The translations under genes were made by a program, and so were the position numbers. Below are positions 1-11,975 of a stretch of 64,000 bases of DNA, one piece after another; position 1 is the stretch's first letter; each line of letters starts with the position of its first letter. The notes under the pieces were generated by a model, which worked only from the letters and a program-made list of their open reading frames with translations, had not been told where the DNA came from and searched no databases. Source of the stretch: Haemonchus contortus (lineage: Eukaryota; Nematoda; Chromadorea; Rhabditida; Trichostrongylidae); the NCBI GenBank assembly GCA_000469685.2, contig LS997567.1:36271505-36335504 (forward strand), in the 5' to 3' direction.

Positions 1-1774
1 TGAGCTTGGGATCACGGAAGTGGCGACTGTTTTGTTGTCGGGGTGTTGGCGATTCCGCCGCCGAACTTTTCTCCACTCGACCGTATCGGACACATTGTGG
101 TAATCCACATTGTTCAAAACGATTTTCTGGACACGGGTTAAAGTTTTGACAAAGTTTACTGATTGCGCCCGAATACAGTAGGTCACGGGTTATTCGATCA
201 TCTACGAAGAAGTTCCCACAAACAACCTTCAAATAGAACTCCTATGGGCTCCTATGGGATGTTCAATGAGAGCTAGGAGAGGGATGACTATCGATTGGAT
301 GTAGATCATGGCTTAGATATCATTTATAAAACCATCAAACAGCATCGTCGAAAAAAGTTCCGAAATGATATGGCCATTGAATAGGACGGAAGCAAAGTAA
401 ACAATCATTTCGATACAGCAGCAGACTTCTCAAAGTGGAAATTTTCAAAAAATCTTCAAACTAACGGATAACTAGTATGGCGTACTGGTTAACTAATTAT
501 GAGAGGTAATGAATATTCAATTTAGTAGTCTCAAGAGCGTTTAGCCTTAAAATGATTATTTTGCAGGAAATGAGCATGAGGGATGGGAACATGGGGGTAG
601 TAGAGGTCTGACCGAATCGTGTCGTCGTCAGTCTGCGCAGCAACCCTCCGCCCCCACTCTCGCCCACCTCTAACGACCCGATCAACTTCAGTAAAAGGGC
701 GTGATCACCCCCATTTTGATCATCGTTGATCAATAATCAGGATAACGAGCTGAGCTTTTTGTAAGAACGTTAAGAAGTGAGTTGAAGATTATCGTGCCAA
801 AATAGAGTAAGTAATCCTATTAACGATGCTAATTAAGAGTACGTGAGCCTCAACGGAATCTTCGTCCAAAGAACCGGGCCGATTTTCCAGATAAGAATCT
901 CCTTCGTGGGTAAGTATGAGCCACTAGTTACACGGGTAATATATGGGGAAATCAAACGCAAACAAACACGAGACAATTCGATAAACAAATCGTACGACAC
1001 GGAACGCTTATTAGATCAGCACACATCAACCGATTCACGGTAAGCAATGAGAGAACCCCATTAGTGAATACCCATCTATGTAAATCAAAAGCGAATGTAA
1101 ATTCACATAATAAATGACGTTCAATGGCTCAAAACTGCTTGATAACTGGTATTGTATTGTTATATTTCATAAAATTATTATAATATTTTCAAACATATTT
1201 GTGCAGGTATAATGAATTGGGGCACACAGAACTCCACTGGTTTATCTTTACCAAATTCTACACAGAGGAAGTTAAAATTTTGATATTTTTCAGGTATCCT
1301 AGCAGAATGGTACTTCCTTGGAAACACTTTTTCACTATTTTTTAAAATTTGATGATTTAAAGCCCTCATAGAAATAAAAGCGCCGAAAATTGAATCTACA
1401 GGCACTATTTGGGCACGAGAGAGATCAGCAATTGAGATAACTAGTCATATTTCTTGTTTCAGTTTGATATTATAGCTCAGCGAAATTAGCAGGCATACAA
1501 GTAAGCTTTCAAGCTGAAGTACTGTAATTCTTGTGGAAGTAAAGAGTTGCCAGATCATTTAGTGACATGTTTCAATGTATCAGCCTTTTTTTCTAGGCTC
1601 GCAGGTGTTGATGGGGGTTCTCTGCAGAGACATTCTTCAAAGAAAAAAAAGGGGTTACGAAACCGCTCTTGATTGCAAAAATTGACGTTTCATCACACAG
1701 CTTAGGCAAATTCCACTTTCTGTTTTTCACGTACAACATCACTGCATTTCATCTCTCCTTAGAGGCTGGTAAAG
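1..1774. other. No recognisable gene
   Basis: Only short ORFs without family signatures or paired splice sites are present on either strand. The GC-rich patch near 600-735 gave no recognisable product. I see nothing else that can be supported. Confidence 0.5.
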
Positions 1775-2029
1775 GGGGAAGACGTTCAGTAGGAACGGTT
1801 TTGTGTAATCGATCCGCCGCACGCGGTTGTCGCGGAACATTTGCGTCGTTATAACAGTTCTAGCGTCCTTCATGCAGCTCAATCGCCATACGAATATTAA
1901 TTTAGGCATGATTCTACTGTTATTTCTTTTGTTCCTCTATTTCTTACTTGCTGCTGCATTCTGCTACGTTCCTTCGCGGGCGTCTTTCTCGCCGCGAGGC
2001 GACAATTCTGCTCCTACTGCACCACACCC
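1775..2029 (+). mobile_element. MITE-A copy 1
   Basis: Non-autonomous element of about 255 bp, one of six copies in this window. The left end contains TTCAGTAGGAACGG. The right end, read on the opposite strand, starts GGGTGTGGTGCAGTAGGA, so the two ends are imperfect inverted repeats sharing a CAGTAGGA core. A GC-rich self-complementary stretch (ccgccgcacgcgg) lies just inside the left end, and a second one (cgccgcgaggcg) near the right end. The short ORFs across it recur in every copy but do not resemble a transposase. No clear target-site duplication is visible. Confidence 0.7.
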
Positions 2030-2611
2030 TGATAACGATCATCCTTCAGTTTCAACACCACACTGATCCTACAGGCGAAATCCAATTGAAATTTCTGACG
2101 AATTTCGTACGAGAAGCTTCTTTTATTTTCATTTTCATCGCGACAAAACGCATGATTTTTTTCTTAGGTTGATTCTATTTATAACGGACACTTAGCATGG
2201 ATTCGAAAAAAAAACAACCACCCTTTGGCTTGCCAAAAATAGAGCTGACCATTTTTAACTAAACAATTTGCAAACCTACATGCCTATTCTAATAATTACA
2301 AGGGCTGACAGCCCCTTTAATGAGTGGACAAATTGATATACTAAACAGTGCCATGACGTCCTTTCCGTCCTAGATGAGACACAAAAACTTTAGGGAGGTG
2401 ATGACAGGACAGGGTAGTGCCCAAAACAGCCTGACCACAATTGTAAATAGACTACAAGCGACTGACTGGTAATGGTAAGCTCAAGAAAGAGTTGAGAAGA
2501 AAAAATGAAACCAACTCGAAAAGACTCCCATGCGATATGTCGACATGGTATAATACCAATTTTAATTAAAAGTTTGTATTAGGACAGTACACCTTCGGGA
2601 GCAACTTTGGA
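2030..2611. other. Spacer between two inverted MITE-A copies
   Basis: No gene or further repeat is recognised. The flanking copies 1 and 2 are in opposite orientation, so this stretch would form the loop of a long inverted repeat. Confidence 0.4.
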
Positions 2612-2868
2612 GGGTGTGGTGCAGTAGGAACGAAAGTGTTGCGTCGCGGCGAGAGGGAGGCCGCGCGCGAAGGAATATAGCAGAATGCAGAAGCAGATAA
2701 GAAATACAGGAACAAATGCACTAACAGTAGAATCCTGACAAAATAAGGATTGCATACCGATTGCGATGTATGAAGAACGCTAAAGCTGTAATAACGGCGA
2801 ACGAATGGTCCGCGACAGCCGCGTGCGGCGAATCATTTACAGAAAACCGTTCCTACTGCCCGTCTCCC
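2612..2868 (-). mobile_element. MITE-A copy 2
   Basis: Same family as the element at 1775-2029, in reverse orientation. It starts GGGTGTGGTGCAGTAGGA and ends in CCGTTCCTACTGCCC plus GTCTCCC. The interior matches the other copies along its length. Confidence 0.7.
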
Positions 2869-3496
2869 AATTTCGGGCACAGTCTCCTGTGTGCTTTAGT
2901 TGCTCCAATTTATACGAAATGTGCTTTCCATGCATATGGAACTGAAGCGGATGATCGATCTTTTCTTTGTATGTGCTTATTAAGCAGAAAAGAATTTTCT
3001 CGAACGTTCCTTCACTGTTTTTATTAACAAAACAATGCCTGAATGTATAGATTTGTCATGCCCATTACAAGTCATTTGGTCCGTTCGCCTCTTTGGACCT
3101 GTTGCAAGAGTTCAGTTAGGGCTGCCGAAGCGAAATTTGATTCATGGGCAAAAAGCAATATCATCATCTGAGAGAGGCATACATCAACTATCGCCGTTTT
3201 AAAATAACATTATGAATTCATTGAAGTTATCTGTTTCCGTCAGAAAGTCATCCTTATTCATTTCCAAGAATTCGCCAATGAAAATGAATCATGAGCACTT
3301 AAGCAAAGATGATTCAACTTTGAAGTTATATAGAGAGAATGGTTCATATTAATGCACATGCAAACACTGCTTAAGGGTTGAAATAAATGAATTTCGAGAA
3401 CTGAAGATGAGTTTGTAAAAAGCCGATGTGTGAAGAATAATAAAAAACAACGTAAGATAATCCCACAGTCAAGGAATAAAATTTTGTGAAACTCAA
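2869..3496. other. No recognisable gene
   Basis: AT-rich sequence with only short unsupported ORFs on both strands. Confidence 0.4.
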
Positions 3497-3990
3497 TTAA
3501 GGCACAGTTCACGATAATTCTGAGGTACCCGTTTTTATTCGGAAAGTGGGAGTGTAGCTTGGGAGTAGTTCATCGATAGCAAAGAAAGCGAGAGAATCCG
3601 TCGATTTCGAGGAAAATATGGTTCCTCAAAAAAGGGGAAAATATAGGTTGGACGAGATTGCCATGACGGAAACAACATGGAAGGGATATTCGGGCGAGAT
3701 TTCAGTTATTGCAATTGCGCAAAGAGCTGACTACATCAATCCAGAACTGTGCAGAACTGACTTCCACTGTCGCTATGGATCATGACGAGTTGTTTGAACT
3801 TCCTACATGCTTTCCCTTGTGATCGGTGCAGCCTCTACAATGCCGGTGAAACTCGTCCGAGAATACACACAGGCCAATCTTTGAGCCTTAATAACTCCCA
3901 ACTGGGCCGTTTTCGGCCTAATACTGCCAGAAGGGTAAACGCGGGAGCCTCGAATTCATCCTGTGGGAGTCTCAGAAACCATTTTTATCG
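3497..3990 (+). mobile_element. TTAA-flanked MITE, 3' end eroded
   Basis: The left end is TTAA followed by GGCACAGTTCACGATAATT. The interior matches the copies at 30969-31405 and 35612-36111, including the shared stretches ttggacgagattgccatgac and gatcggtgcagcctctacaatg. The right terminus stops about 20 bp short of where the full copy ends (…ccatttttatcg), so the second TTAA is missing. It has no coding capacity. TTAA duplications are typical of piggyBac-type elements, but no transposase is present to confirm this. Confidence 0.65.
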
Positions 3991-4023
3991 TCAATTGTCG
4001 ATAAATGTCGATAATCGATACCC

Positions 4024-4180
4024 GCTTGGGCCAAGCGAGTCTTCCATCCCTCCTGGTTCGATTAATCGGTACCAGACTCGTCTGGGAGGATAAAAAGCAC
4101 TGATTTGTATCTCGGATTATCTCTGCAACTCGTTATAGGCCACATACATGTCAAAACTTCAGCCTCGGACAGGACTCTAA
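4024..4180 (+). mobile_element. tRNA-derived SINE, partial copy
   Basis: Matches only the central body of the SINE family (ggtaccagactcgtctgggagga, then the gcactgatttgta and ataggccacata segments). The tRNA-like head and the tail are missing or unrecognisable. It lies just upstream of two fuller copies. Confidence 0.45.
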
Positions 4181-4387
4181 CACATTCTTGTGATACACGG
4201 GCACTATGCTCTTTATTCCTCACACTACTGAGGCGACTGGATTACCTACTAGCGTTGAAATGTTGCTCTACTCAGTAGGTAGCGCCGGGAGAAGAAAAAA
4301 AGTGATTTCTCTCAAGCCAGAAGCAAAATGGATCGTCTCCTTTTCTATTACTACTTCCAGCAACTATTCAACGAGTTATTGCTCGAA

Positions 4388-4690
4388 GCCGTGTAGTGGC
4401 AAGTGGTGCACTGTTACGTACGCATGGTCCAGGATCGAATCCCGGATCGATACTTGCCCAAGCCGACCAAGCCCTTTATTCCTCTGAGGTCAGATAAGTA
4501 GTACCAGATTTGTCTATGAGTATAACAACAGTATAAAACACTGGATTGTATGTCGGTTAGCCACCGCACGTCACTGTATAGGCCACATATGTATTTAACT
4601 GCATTACGATTTGAAGTGGAACTCTAATGCTTGGGCGCATCCCAGCAACGGGATTGATCCACGCGAAAAAAGCTCATTCTTTACTTTACG
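4388..4690 (+). mobile_element. tRNA-derived SINE
   Basis: The head contains a pol III A-box-like TAGTGGCAAGTGG and, about 35 bp on, a B-box-like GGATCGAATCCCGG. The family body follows (accagatttgtctatgag, gccacatatg), then cgggattgat. The tail is related to the ctttatcctttat ending of better copies but has decayed. A tRNA origin is inferred from the box A/B sequence and spacing. The 3' end is not a plain poly-A, so it may be mobilised by a LINE that recognises a specific 3' end. Confidence 0.65.
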
Positions 4691-4857
4691 TTAGAGCATT
4701 TCGTATGAGGCAGCTCGAAGTCCGAAAAAACAATCTAAGAGAGGAGCAGTATTGGGTAGGGGGTGGTGGGGGGAGGGGGCTGAAGCTGACCATCAAGCTA
4801 GAAGAGACGACGTAATCAAATACGAGGTACTGTCCTAGCAAACAGTCGTCAGAATTT

Positions 4858-5172
4858 TAAACTTGAGGATAAAGGATAAAGTCTTCTGGAGTTGAGCAAT
4901 CCCGCCTGAGGGATGCGCCTCCAGCATCTGACTTCCATTCAGACTCGTAGTGGTATATATGAAGAATGCGTGTGTGTGTGGCTTATACCAGGTGGCTAGC
5001 CGACCAGCTGATGTACAAGTCAGTGCTTTTACTCTTCCAGACAGTCTGGTTACCAATCAATCGACCCGGAGATATGGAAGGCTTGGTTGGCCTAGGCGGA
5101 TATCGATCCCGGATTCCATCCTGTGACCATGCGTGTGTGATAGTGCACCACTTGCCACTGCACCTTCTCCCG
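4858..5172 (-). mobile_element. tRNA-derived SINE
   Basis: Near full-length copy on the minus strand. On the plus strand it begins with the reversed tail gaggataaaggataaag and ends with the reversed tRNA-like head (caccacttgccactgcacc). Both ends of the family are therefore visible. It is the third SINE within about 1.2 kb. Confidence 0.7.
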
Positions 5173-6410
5173 ATGTCTGATCCTTACGTCAAACTTAGGC
5201 AGTATAATTAAGAATTTTGATGGGCATGAACCAGCGTTTTGTTTAGAACAGATATTTCAGAATCCTTAATACCCATGATGGGATGTACATAATTTCAAAA
5301 CCGATTAACGGCTGAAATCGTTTCATCAAGAGAGTCAAGATAAAACTTCACTCGCCTACAGAATTTTAAAATGAATATGTCAAGATAAACTCGTCCGAAC
5401 TCGTCCTGAGAGTCAATTTCAATTTCAAAAAATTGCTGAAACAAATGAAATACGACAGTGAATAAGGGTGATGTGAACATCTTTAAAAGGCAGTGATGGG
5501 GGGTTAGAAATATCGTTTGCAGAAGGAATTCGCCAACACAAAGGATAAGGTAATCCGAGAAAACGACAATGCCTGTTGAGCGATATAATGCCGGAATCAT
5601 AGAAAAACGTTTCAGAAGGACAAACCCCCGACGTCATTCATTCGATTTACAAATCGATAAACTTATAACATGCTGGCAGCCGGTCGTTGATACCCCGATC
5701 TGTCTAAACAATTAATCTCTTAAAAGACTGGAATCATGACTAATGGAATGGAAAGAAAGTTGTTTTTCGTTGTAATGTTGAGTTTTGTTGACATTACAGC
5801 TTGAAATCAGCTGCGAATGGTGAACCAGTGAGATATTTTATTTTCAAAATCATTTAAAAAATATATCGAGAAACATTTGGCAATTTTTTGCGAGTCCTCC
5901 TTCTGAAATGGATCACTTTTGAACTCTCAAAGTTAAATTAACACTCGAAATATGTGTATAGGAAGAGAGGTCCAGAGACCAAATTCTGGACGCTACATGC
6001 CCCGACCCAGTCCCGTGTATTCCTACAGCGCTCAAGAGCCCTCCAAATGGAATCAGCCTCTTTTGGGGGCATATAAATAGAAAACAAAAAATACATTCGA
6101 GGACCGCTTCTGTTGAGAGGACATTTAGGTGTTTGAACAACATGAATAGCCACATGGCTACATCAAGCGATCCTTCCCATGGTACAGAATCCGCATTCAA
6201 GATAGCATTTTAATAATAGTATACGACAATTAATATTTCTGACAGAAGCTACGTAAAAAGCAACTGTAAAAACATATTTTCTTATATTATTCATTACAAA
6301 CTACAAGATTGTTAACGATATCAAGGAATTCAGATTTTTTTTCAAGTTCAACATCATCGAGAGGAAATTTACTGTAACGAACTCAAGTTGGCTGTGGTAT
6401 CAGTTTTTGT
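5173..6410. other. No recognisable gene
   Basis: Short unsupported ORFs only. A run of tcaatttcaatttcaa near 5411 resembles the ATTGAA-repeat tail of the CR1-like fragment at 54373, but no adjoining LINE sequence is recognisable. Confidence 0.4.
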
Positions 6411-6662
6411 GGTGTGGTGCAGAAGGATCGAAATTGTCGCGTCGCGGCGAGAGAGACGCTGCGCGCGAAGGAATGCAGCAGAATGCAGCAGCAATTAAGA
6501 AATTCAGGAACAAAAGCAGAACAGAATCATGCCAAAAGTAATAATCGCATAGCGATTGAGCCCGTATGAAGAGCTCTTGAACTGTTATAACGAGACAAAT
6601 GGTCCGCGACAGCCGCGTGCGGCGGACCGATTGCACAAAACCGTTCCTGCTACCCGTCTCCC
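6411..6662 (-). mobile_element. MITE-A copy 3
   Basis: Reverse-orientation copy running from GGTGTGGTGCAGAAGGA to the CCGTTCCTGCTACCCGTC terminus. The interior matches the other copies. Confidence 0.7.
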
Positions 6663-8273
6663 ATCACAAAGTATAGTTCAAAAATGTAAAAATGTATGGA
6701 AAAAATAATAAAATAAAAAGAGTGAAAGTTTTGTATCTCAACTTATCCTGCATTTTTAGAAGACGATCACTGTAGAAAGTTTTTAAAAAAATACTTTTCT
6801 GATATTACTTTCAATTACAAGTATGTAAAATGTCACGGTGTTCCGATATATTCCAAGTTGTGCTAGAGGTCAAGAAGAGTTGTACTCTCGAGGCTACAGC
6901 ATGATTAGAATGAAAAAGCTTGAATTATCTAGAATTTCGTCCAATATTGAGATTGTATCGTGCAGGACCGAAGCGCCATAAAGTCACTGAAATTGGTTTG
7001 AACACTGTAGAGAAATGGATCGATTCAGTTTGGATAGGGTGTGATAAATGTGAAGGAACAGAGGAAGTACGAGAATGACGGCGATGGGCGAGTAGCAAGC
7101 CGAGAGCTGTCGCTAAGCACCGGCGGACGGGGGGAGACCCGACCAGGATCATACAAGGCATTGGCATGGTGAAAAGCAAACACAACATTACATTCGAAGG
7201 GGCGAAAATTTCTTCCCACATAGGATGACTACTGAAAAGCGGCGTTAACAATGAGGGCATGGTGATATCGGTTTTCGCTGAAGAGCGTATTTGTGAGATA
7301 TCCCCTGGATACCATGCAGAGTCTGTAAGTAAGAGCTTTATCCAAGCAGAAAGCTTTTTGACGAGACATGTTAAGCGCTATGTAAAGGACGTACCAAGTG
7401 AAGCTTGCAAATTGGATGGACTATGGCGGAAAGTGCTCTGAAGGATCTTTCCAAGAATGTTCTCCAATGTTTTTTACTTCTTCTGTTTTCAGTATGCCCG
7501 ATAATTTGTTAATAGAGTTTGATGAATGCACTATTTTAATGGAAAAACCGTAGGTCTAACATGGGAAATACCGAGAAAACAAGCTCCATGCCTAACAACC
7601 GAAACGACGTAGAATCAAAGTCCTAATTAGGATTGAGGATTTGCCGGTTACGAGGGTTTGTTACACAACTGAATCCCATTCAAGTCCTTAAGTGGGTTTG
7701 CTACGGATTATCCGGATTTTCAAGACCTAAACTTTACTTTTAGACGGGTCTGGTGTCAGTCGATCGACTCAGCGAAAGTCTCTGATATGAGCTTTGAGCA
7801 TCTGCCTATCTAGTTGCCTATCTATGTAGTACGGACCCCCTTCGCCTCTAATCCCCCTCCCTTTCCATTTTCCTATACCCCTTAGTCATTTAAAAAGCAG
7901 TTATAAGAAAAAGTATAGGACTCTAAATGGAAACGTAAAGGTAAAAGTTTCGAAAATCATCTTTCTGATTCCATCTGGAGAAGTTTTGATATTGGTAATA
8001 TTGGTCTCTTCAAAGCGTAAATGGTACGATGGTACACGTCACGAATTGTACTTCAGGTGAAGAGGGATTCACGATGGCTCAATAGTGGTTTCTGCTTTTT
8101 GCTTCGACTGCTTCTACGCGAGCAGCTAGATCTCTTCAACTGAAGTAAAATTTGATTTAACTGAAAGTTCCCGGTGAGTTTCGTGTAGTGTTTGCCTCAT
8201 CCGTTCTATGGCCCTTAAATGGTACAACCACACGTTACGCTGTGCAAGACAGTTTCCCTGGAAAGAGTCAACT
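6663..8273. other. No recognisable gene
   Basis: It contains ORFs of up to about 110 codons (6925-7260 minus, 7259-7441 plus). Neither shows a known motif, a convincing signal peptide or matched splice sites. Confidence 0.4.
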
Positions 8274-8819
8274 TTAAAGGGACGGTACACGATAATTTTG
8301 GGTAGTTCCAGATTAAGTTGAAACATGGAAGATAAGATGGAAAATAGTACGATGAAGATGAAGAAACTGAGTGAATCGGTGTTTCTTAAGTGAAAAAAGG
8401 CTTTGAAAAATCATTGAAGAGGGGGCTGGACGAGAGCGAGACCAGAAGAATGAAGAAGAATGGGGCGTTCAGTGCGTACGTGAAGGTCCTGGTGCGAGTA
8501 GCTGACTATGGTAGGCAAAATTCATTCACTCATAAGCAAAGTTATCAAGAAACCCCTAGTAACAGCAAAAATAGCCCACCCTTTTCAGCTCTCGGGATAA
8601 AAAATTAAGGTTCGCAACAGCAAAAAAAAAATAACAGAGAACAAAAGAATAGGAGGAAATCATCGCCCCATCACTCGGATCAGCTGATTGTGCGTTGGGT
8701 TCTAGAGCGGGAACTTTGCAGTCTGCATCGTCTCGACACTCGTCTGGCGGGACATCGATCGAGGGGCGGGAAAGCCCCGCGAGCAAGCAACAGGGAAATA
8801 CCGTGAACTGTGCTTTTAA
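8274..8819. mobile_element. TTAA-flanked MITE, divergent subfamily
   Basis: TTAA at 8274-8277 is followed by AGGGACGGTACACGATAATT. The right end is AATACCGTGAACTGTGCT followed by TTAA at 8816-8819. The terminal repeats are inverted and related to those of the 35612-36111 copy, but the ~540-bp interior differs, apart from a short ggctggacgag match. It has no transposase ORF. Confidence 0.6.
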
Positions 8820-9428
8820 CGAAGAGAATTTTGGAGGCGAGAACCAGTTTTTTTTAATGAAAAATTGCACATATCTGTCTGGGGAAATTCAACCTCTCAT
8901 ATTTTCGCGACAATACATCCAGCTAAAAAACGAGCTGGAGGAATACCACAGTAAAAAATAAACTGGAAGGAGAACTTAACTGATTAAGAAATCAATGGTC
9001 AAATTGACATTTTATAGCAACTCATATTTTACAGGACAGTTTATTTTACTATGCAAGTAGTCTCGAGTTGCTTGAGGCCTCTGAAGAGGACGAAAACGTC
9101 GAAACGTCACGCCGCTGACTTAATAAATTGTTCCACTTACAAAACTGGCACGGCACAAGAATATTTCAATCATAAACAACTATGTCGAGGTTACAGCAAG
9201 AGAGAAGTTGGAGAATTTACAGGACAGTATTTCACTAGTAAGCAGATGCAGAAGCAATGAAAGGCGTGAATCATTCGAGAAATGAATCAGTCAATGGGTG
9301 ATGATGAAGATGGGGCTAAGCGAGGTCGCCAAACATCGCGCTGTGCCCGGTTCCACTGAAGAAGTATACGCACTGACTCATTCTGCTTGCCAAATTGGAT
9401 GAAAGACATTAAATTCCAGCTGGCAGCT
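8820..9428. other. No recognisable gene
   Basis: An open frame at 9051-9260 (plus) has no family signature and no other copy in this window. Nothing further can be supported. Confidence 0.4.
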
Positions 9429-9679
9429 GGGAGGCGGACAGTAGGAACGGTTTTGTGTAGTCGATCCGCCGCACGCGGCCGTCGCGGACCATTTGTCCCC
9501 TTGTAGCAGTTTTAGAAGTTTAAAAGCTCAATCGCTATGTGATTATTACTCTTGGCATCATTCTACTGCTAGTTCTTTTGTTCCTGATTTTCTTCCTTGC
9601 TGCTGCATTCTGCTACATTCCTTTGAGCGCGGCGGCTCTAGCCGCGACGCGACAATTTCGTTACTACTGCACCACACCC
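9429..9679 (+). mobile_element. MITE-A copy 4
   Basis: Runs from GGGAGGCGGACAGTAGGAAC to ACTACTGCACCACACC, the same termini as copy 1, with the GC-rich inner palindromes conserved. Confidence 0.7.
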
Positions 9680-11676
9680 TTTCCGTCTTGTCTTCACTCG
9701 TTCTTATCCTCACAGCTACCCCCAGCTCCCCTCTAGCGTCTAAGGAGCTCGAAGGGCTTCATCACCATTTTTCTTCGTTGGCATTCCGCAATTATGTGGT
9801 GCTGCATGCTGGCATCTCTCTAGCGTACCTAACATATTTGCTACCGTAACTATGATTGATATGCAGGGATCCGAAAGAAAAGCGAGCATTGCATGCCAAA
9901 AGCAGAAAATGCCTACAATTTGTATCGACAGTTATTTCAATAACTAGTATTTATGAGAGTTGGGAAAGCGTGGCCAATGATATTCCACAGAACCTGGCAG
10001 AGTGAACCTTTGAAGAGGGCTTACAATCAGTTGTGGGGCCATTTAATAAAGACAGACGATCTCGAAACAGTATGTGCTCTGGAATTTGATGATGTAACCG
10101 GACCTAATGACACTATGCTGCAAATGGAGGTATCGTTCGAAATAGGAGTTTCGAGGAGCAGTAAAACAACGAGTTTCATACAAAACGGATTCTGTTATGA
10201 GCCGAACACACACCCGCGAGTACTCTTTACAACTTATCTACGTTAGTTACACCATGATAATCTCGTAAGAATCGGTGGGGATAAGTGCTTTCTTAAAAGA
10301 GCACTACCGGACTAGGAAGCAGGATGAAGGCACCAATAATCTCTGGTAAGCATTGTACGGAACAAGGTTTCACCTCCAATAACAGAGGTAGGAGCTTCAA
10401 CATCATTTACCATAGATTCTACAAAAAACTCAGCATTGCTCAGTCGTGAGCTGGCGGTATTCAGTACAAAATGAGTATAAAAGCCCCCTGTAGAAGGAAC
10501 AACAATAGGTCATGCTTCAAAGAACGGATCGTTCCTGAAGACATTGGTTCCGTGTGTAGCGTTTCATCCCTGCGTTCTCTTGTTTTCGCTCATCAGTTTG
10601 GTGGGGAGGGGGCGGGGCGTTCCCACGAAGGCGTGATTCCCTGTTTTTCATGGTTTGTGATGCATTTGGTGAAGTTCACTGCGCTACTATGCTACAAGGA
10701 GGATTTCCGAAAGGCTTGTAAAGCCCTGAACTGGAAGGTAGGATAGAGCATTTCTCAGGTTCATCTTGGCAATCTTAACACGGAAAAAGGAACAGGCAAT
10801 CTGGGAGGTAACTCGAGTAAGAAGTAGTACAAACATGGAATCATGAAGTTATTGACGTTTTCAAACAACATCTACTACAGTATAAAGTTGATCGTGAATT
10901 TTAAGCAGGACTACTAATGAGTGCAGGTAACTCTAACAGAAATTTTATTGGATATTAAAAACAAGAGGAAATAGGGACAAGACCATGTCAGTCAATTATC
11001 GATTTGCAAACTCTTCAGGAGGGAGATTCTTCAGGAAGATCAATAAAAACTGGCTAAAACTATCAAGTAACAATGAAAATGTTCGAAATGCAAGTGCAAC
11101 GCTAAAATAGTCATTTATTCCACAGCAACTTGATATGTGGGGCGGAACCCATTAGTTCTGAAAGTCAGGTTCGTTTTTGCTGAAGACACTATTACTACGC
11201 CTGGCACTGGTGGCGCACATAGATATGTATAATTATCTACAACAATTTATCGTGGAATATAACTTTTTATCAATTCTAAAGCGCAGCCTTTACGTTGTAA
11301 ACGTTTGTAATTAATGCTTAGAAGTGCTCAAAATTTACAAGTTAACTGAAGGACGTTAACAAGTTGAACCGATCGACTAAATTCTTTGAAAATGAAGAGA
11401 GTATGAGGTGTATATTTATTGACACCTGGTGATCAGGAAGATGGCTTGCGGTTTTTATCGTTTAATTGAAAATATCGAAATTTTACATGAAATAAATCGT
11501 ATCTATCGCAATTATAAAAAGTAGTTAATCATAATAAGCATCAATGAAATATCGTCAAGGGCAAATACGTGAGCATTCTTGGCTCGTGCACTTTAGCGAG
11601 TTGATTTATCGATATCTGGTGATACTTATTGAGTAAAAAAAATATTACCCTTCAATTATGCTTGCATTCATAATAA
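9680..11676. other. No recognised gene; two weak exon-like ORFs
   Basis: An ORF at 9953-10246 (plus) reads through a 62-codon stretch ending at a possible donor (ATGGAG|gtatcg near 10130). Another ends AACTGGAAG|gtagga near 10740. I recognise neither product and cannot join them into one frame, so they stay unassigned. Confidence 0.25.
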
Positions 11677-11975
11677 GGATAAAGGATAAAAGCTCTGGGC
11701 GTCAATCGACCCCGTTTCTGAGATGCGCCCGGCGCTCGACTTTTAATCAGGATCGCAGAGTCGTATCATGCGTATTTGGCCCATACAATGTCTTAAGGTG
11801 GCCGGCATGTACAAGTGAGGGCTCTAATCCTCAGACAGAACTGATACCAACAATCGACCCCGGAGAGAAGGTGGATTTGTTGGCCTAGTTGGACCATTTG
11901 GGATTCGATCCCCGGACCATGCGTGTGTGATAGATGTGACGTGATCGTGATGCACTTGCCTCTGCACCACATCCG
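11677..11975 (-). mobile_element. tRNA-derived SINE
   Basis: Minus-strand copy. The tail reads aaggataaaggataaaa on the plus strand, the body has ggtggccggcatgtacaagtgagggct, and the reversed tRNA head (gcacttgcctctgcaccac) closes it. Boundaries are within about 10 bp. Confidence 0.65.
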
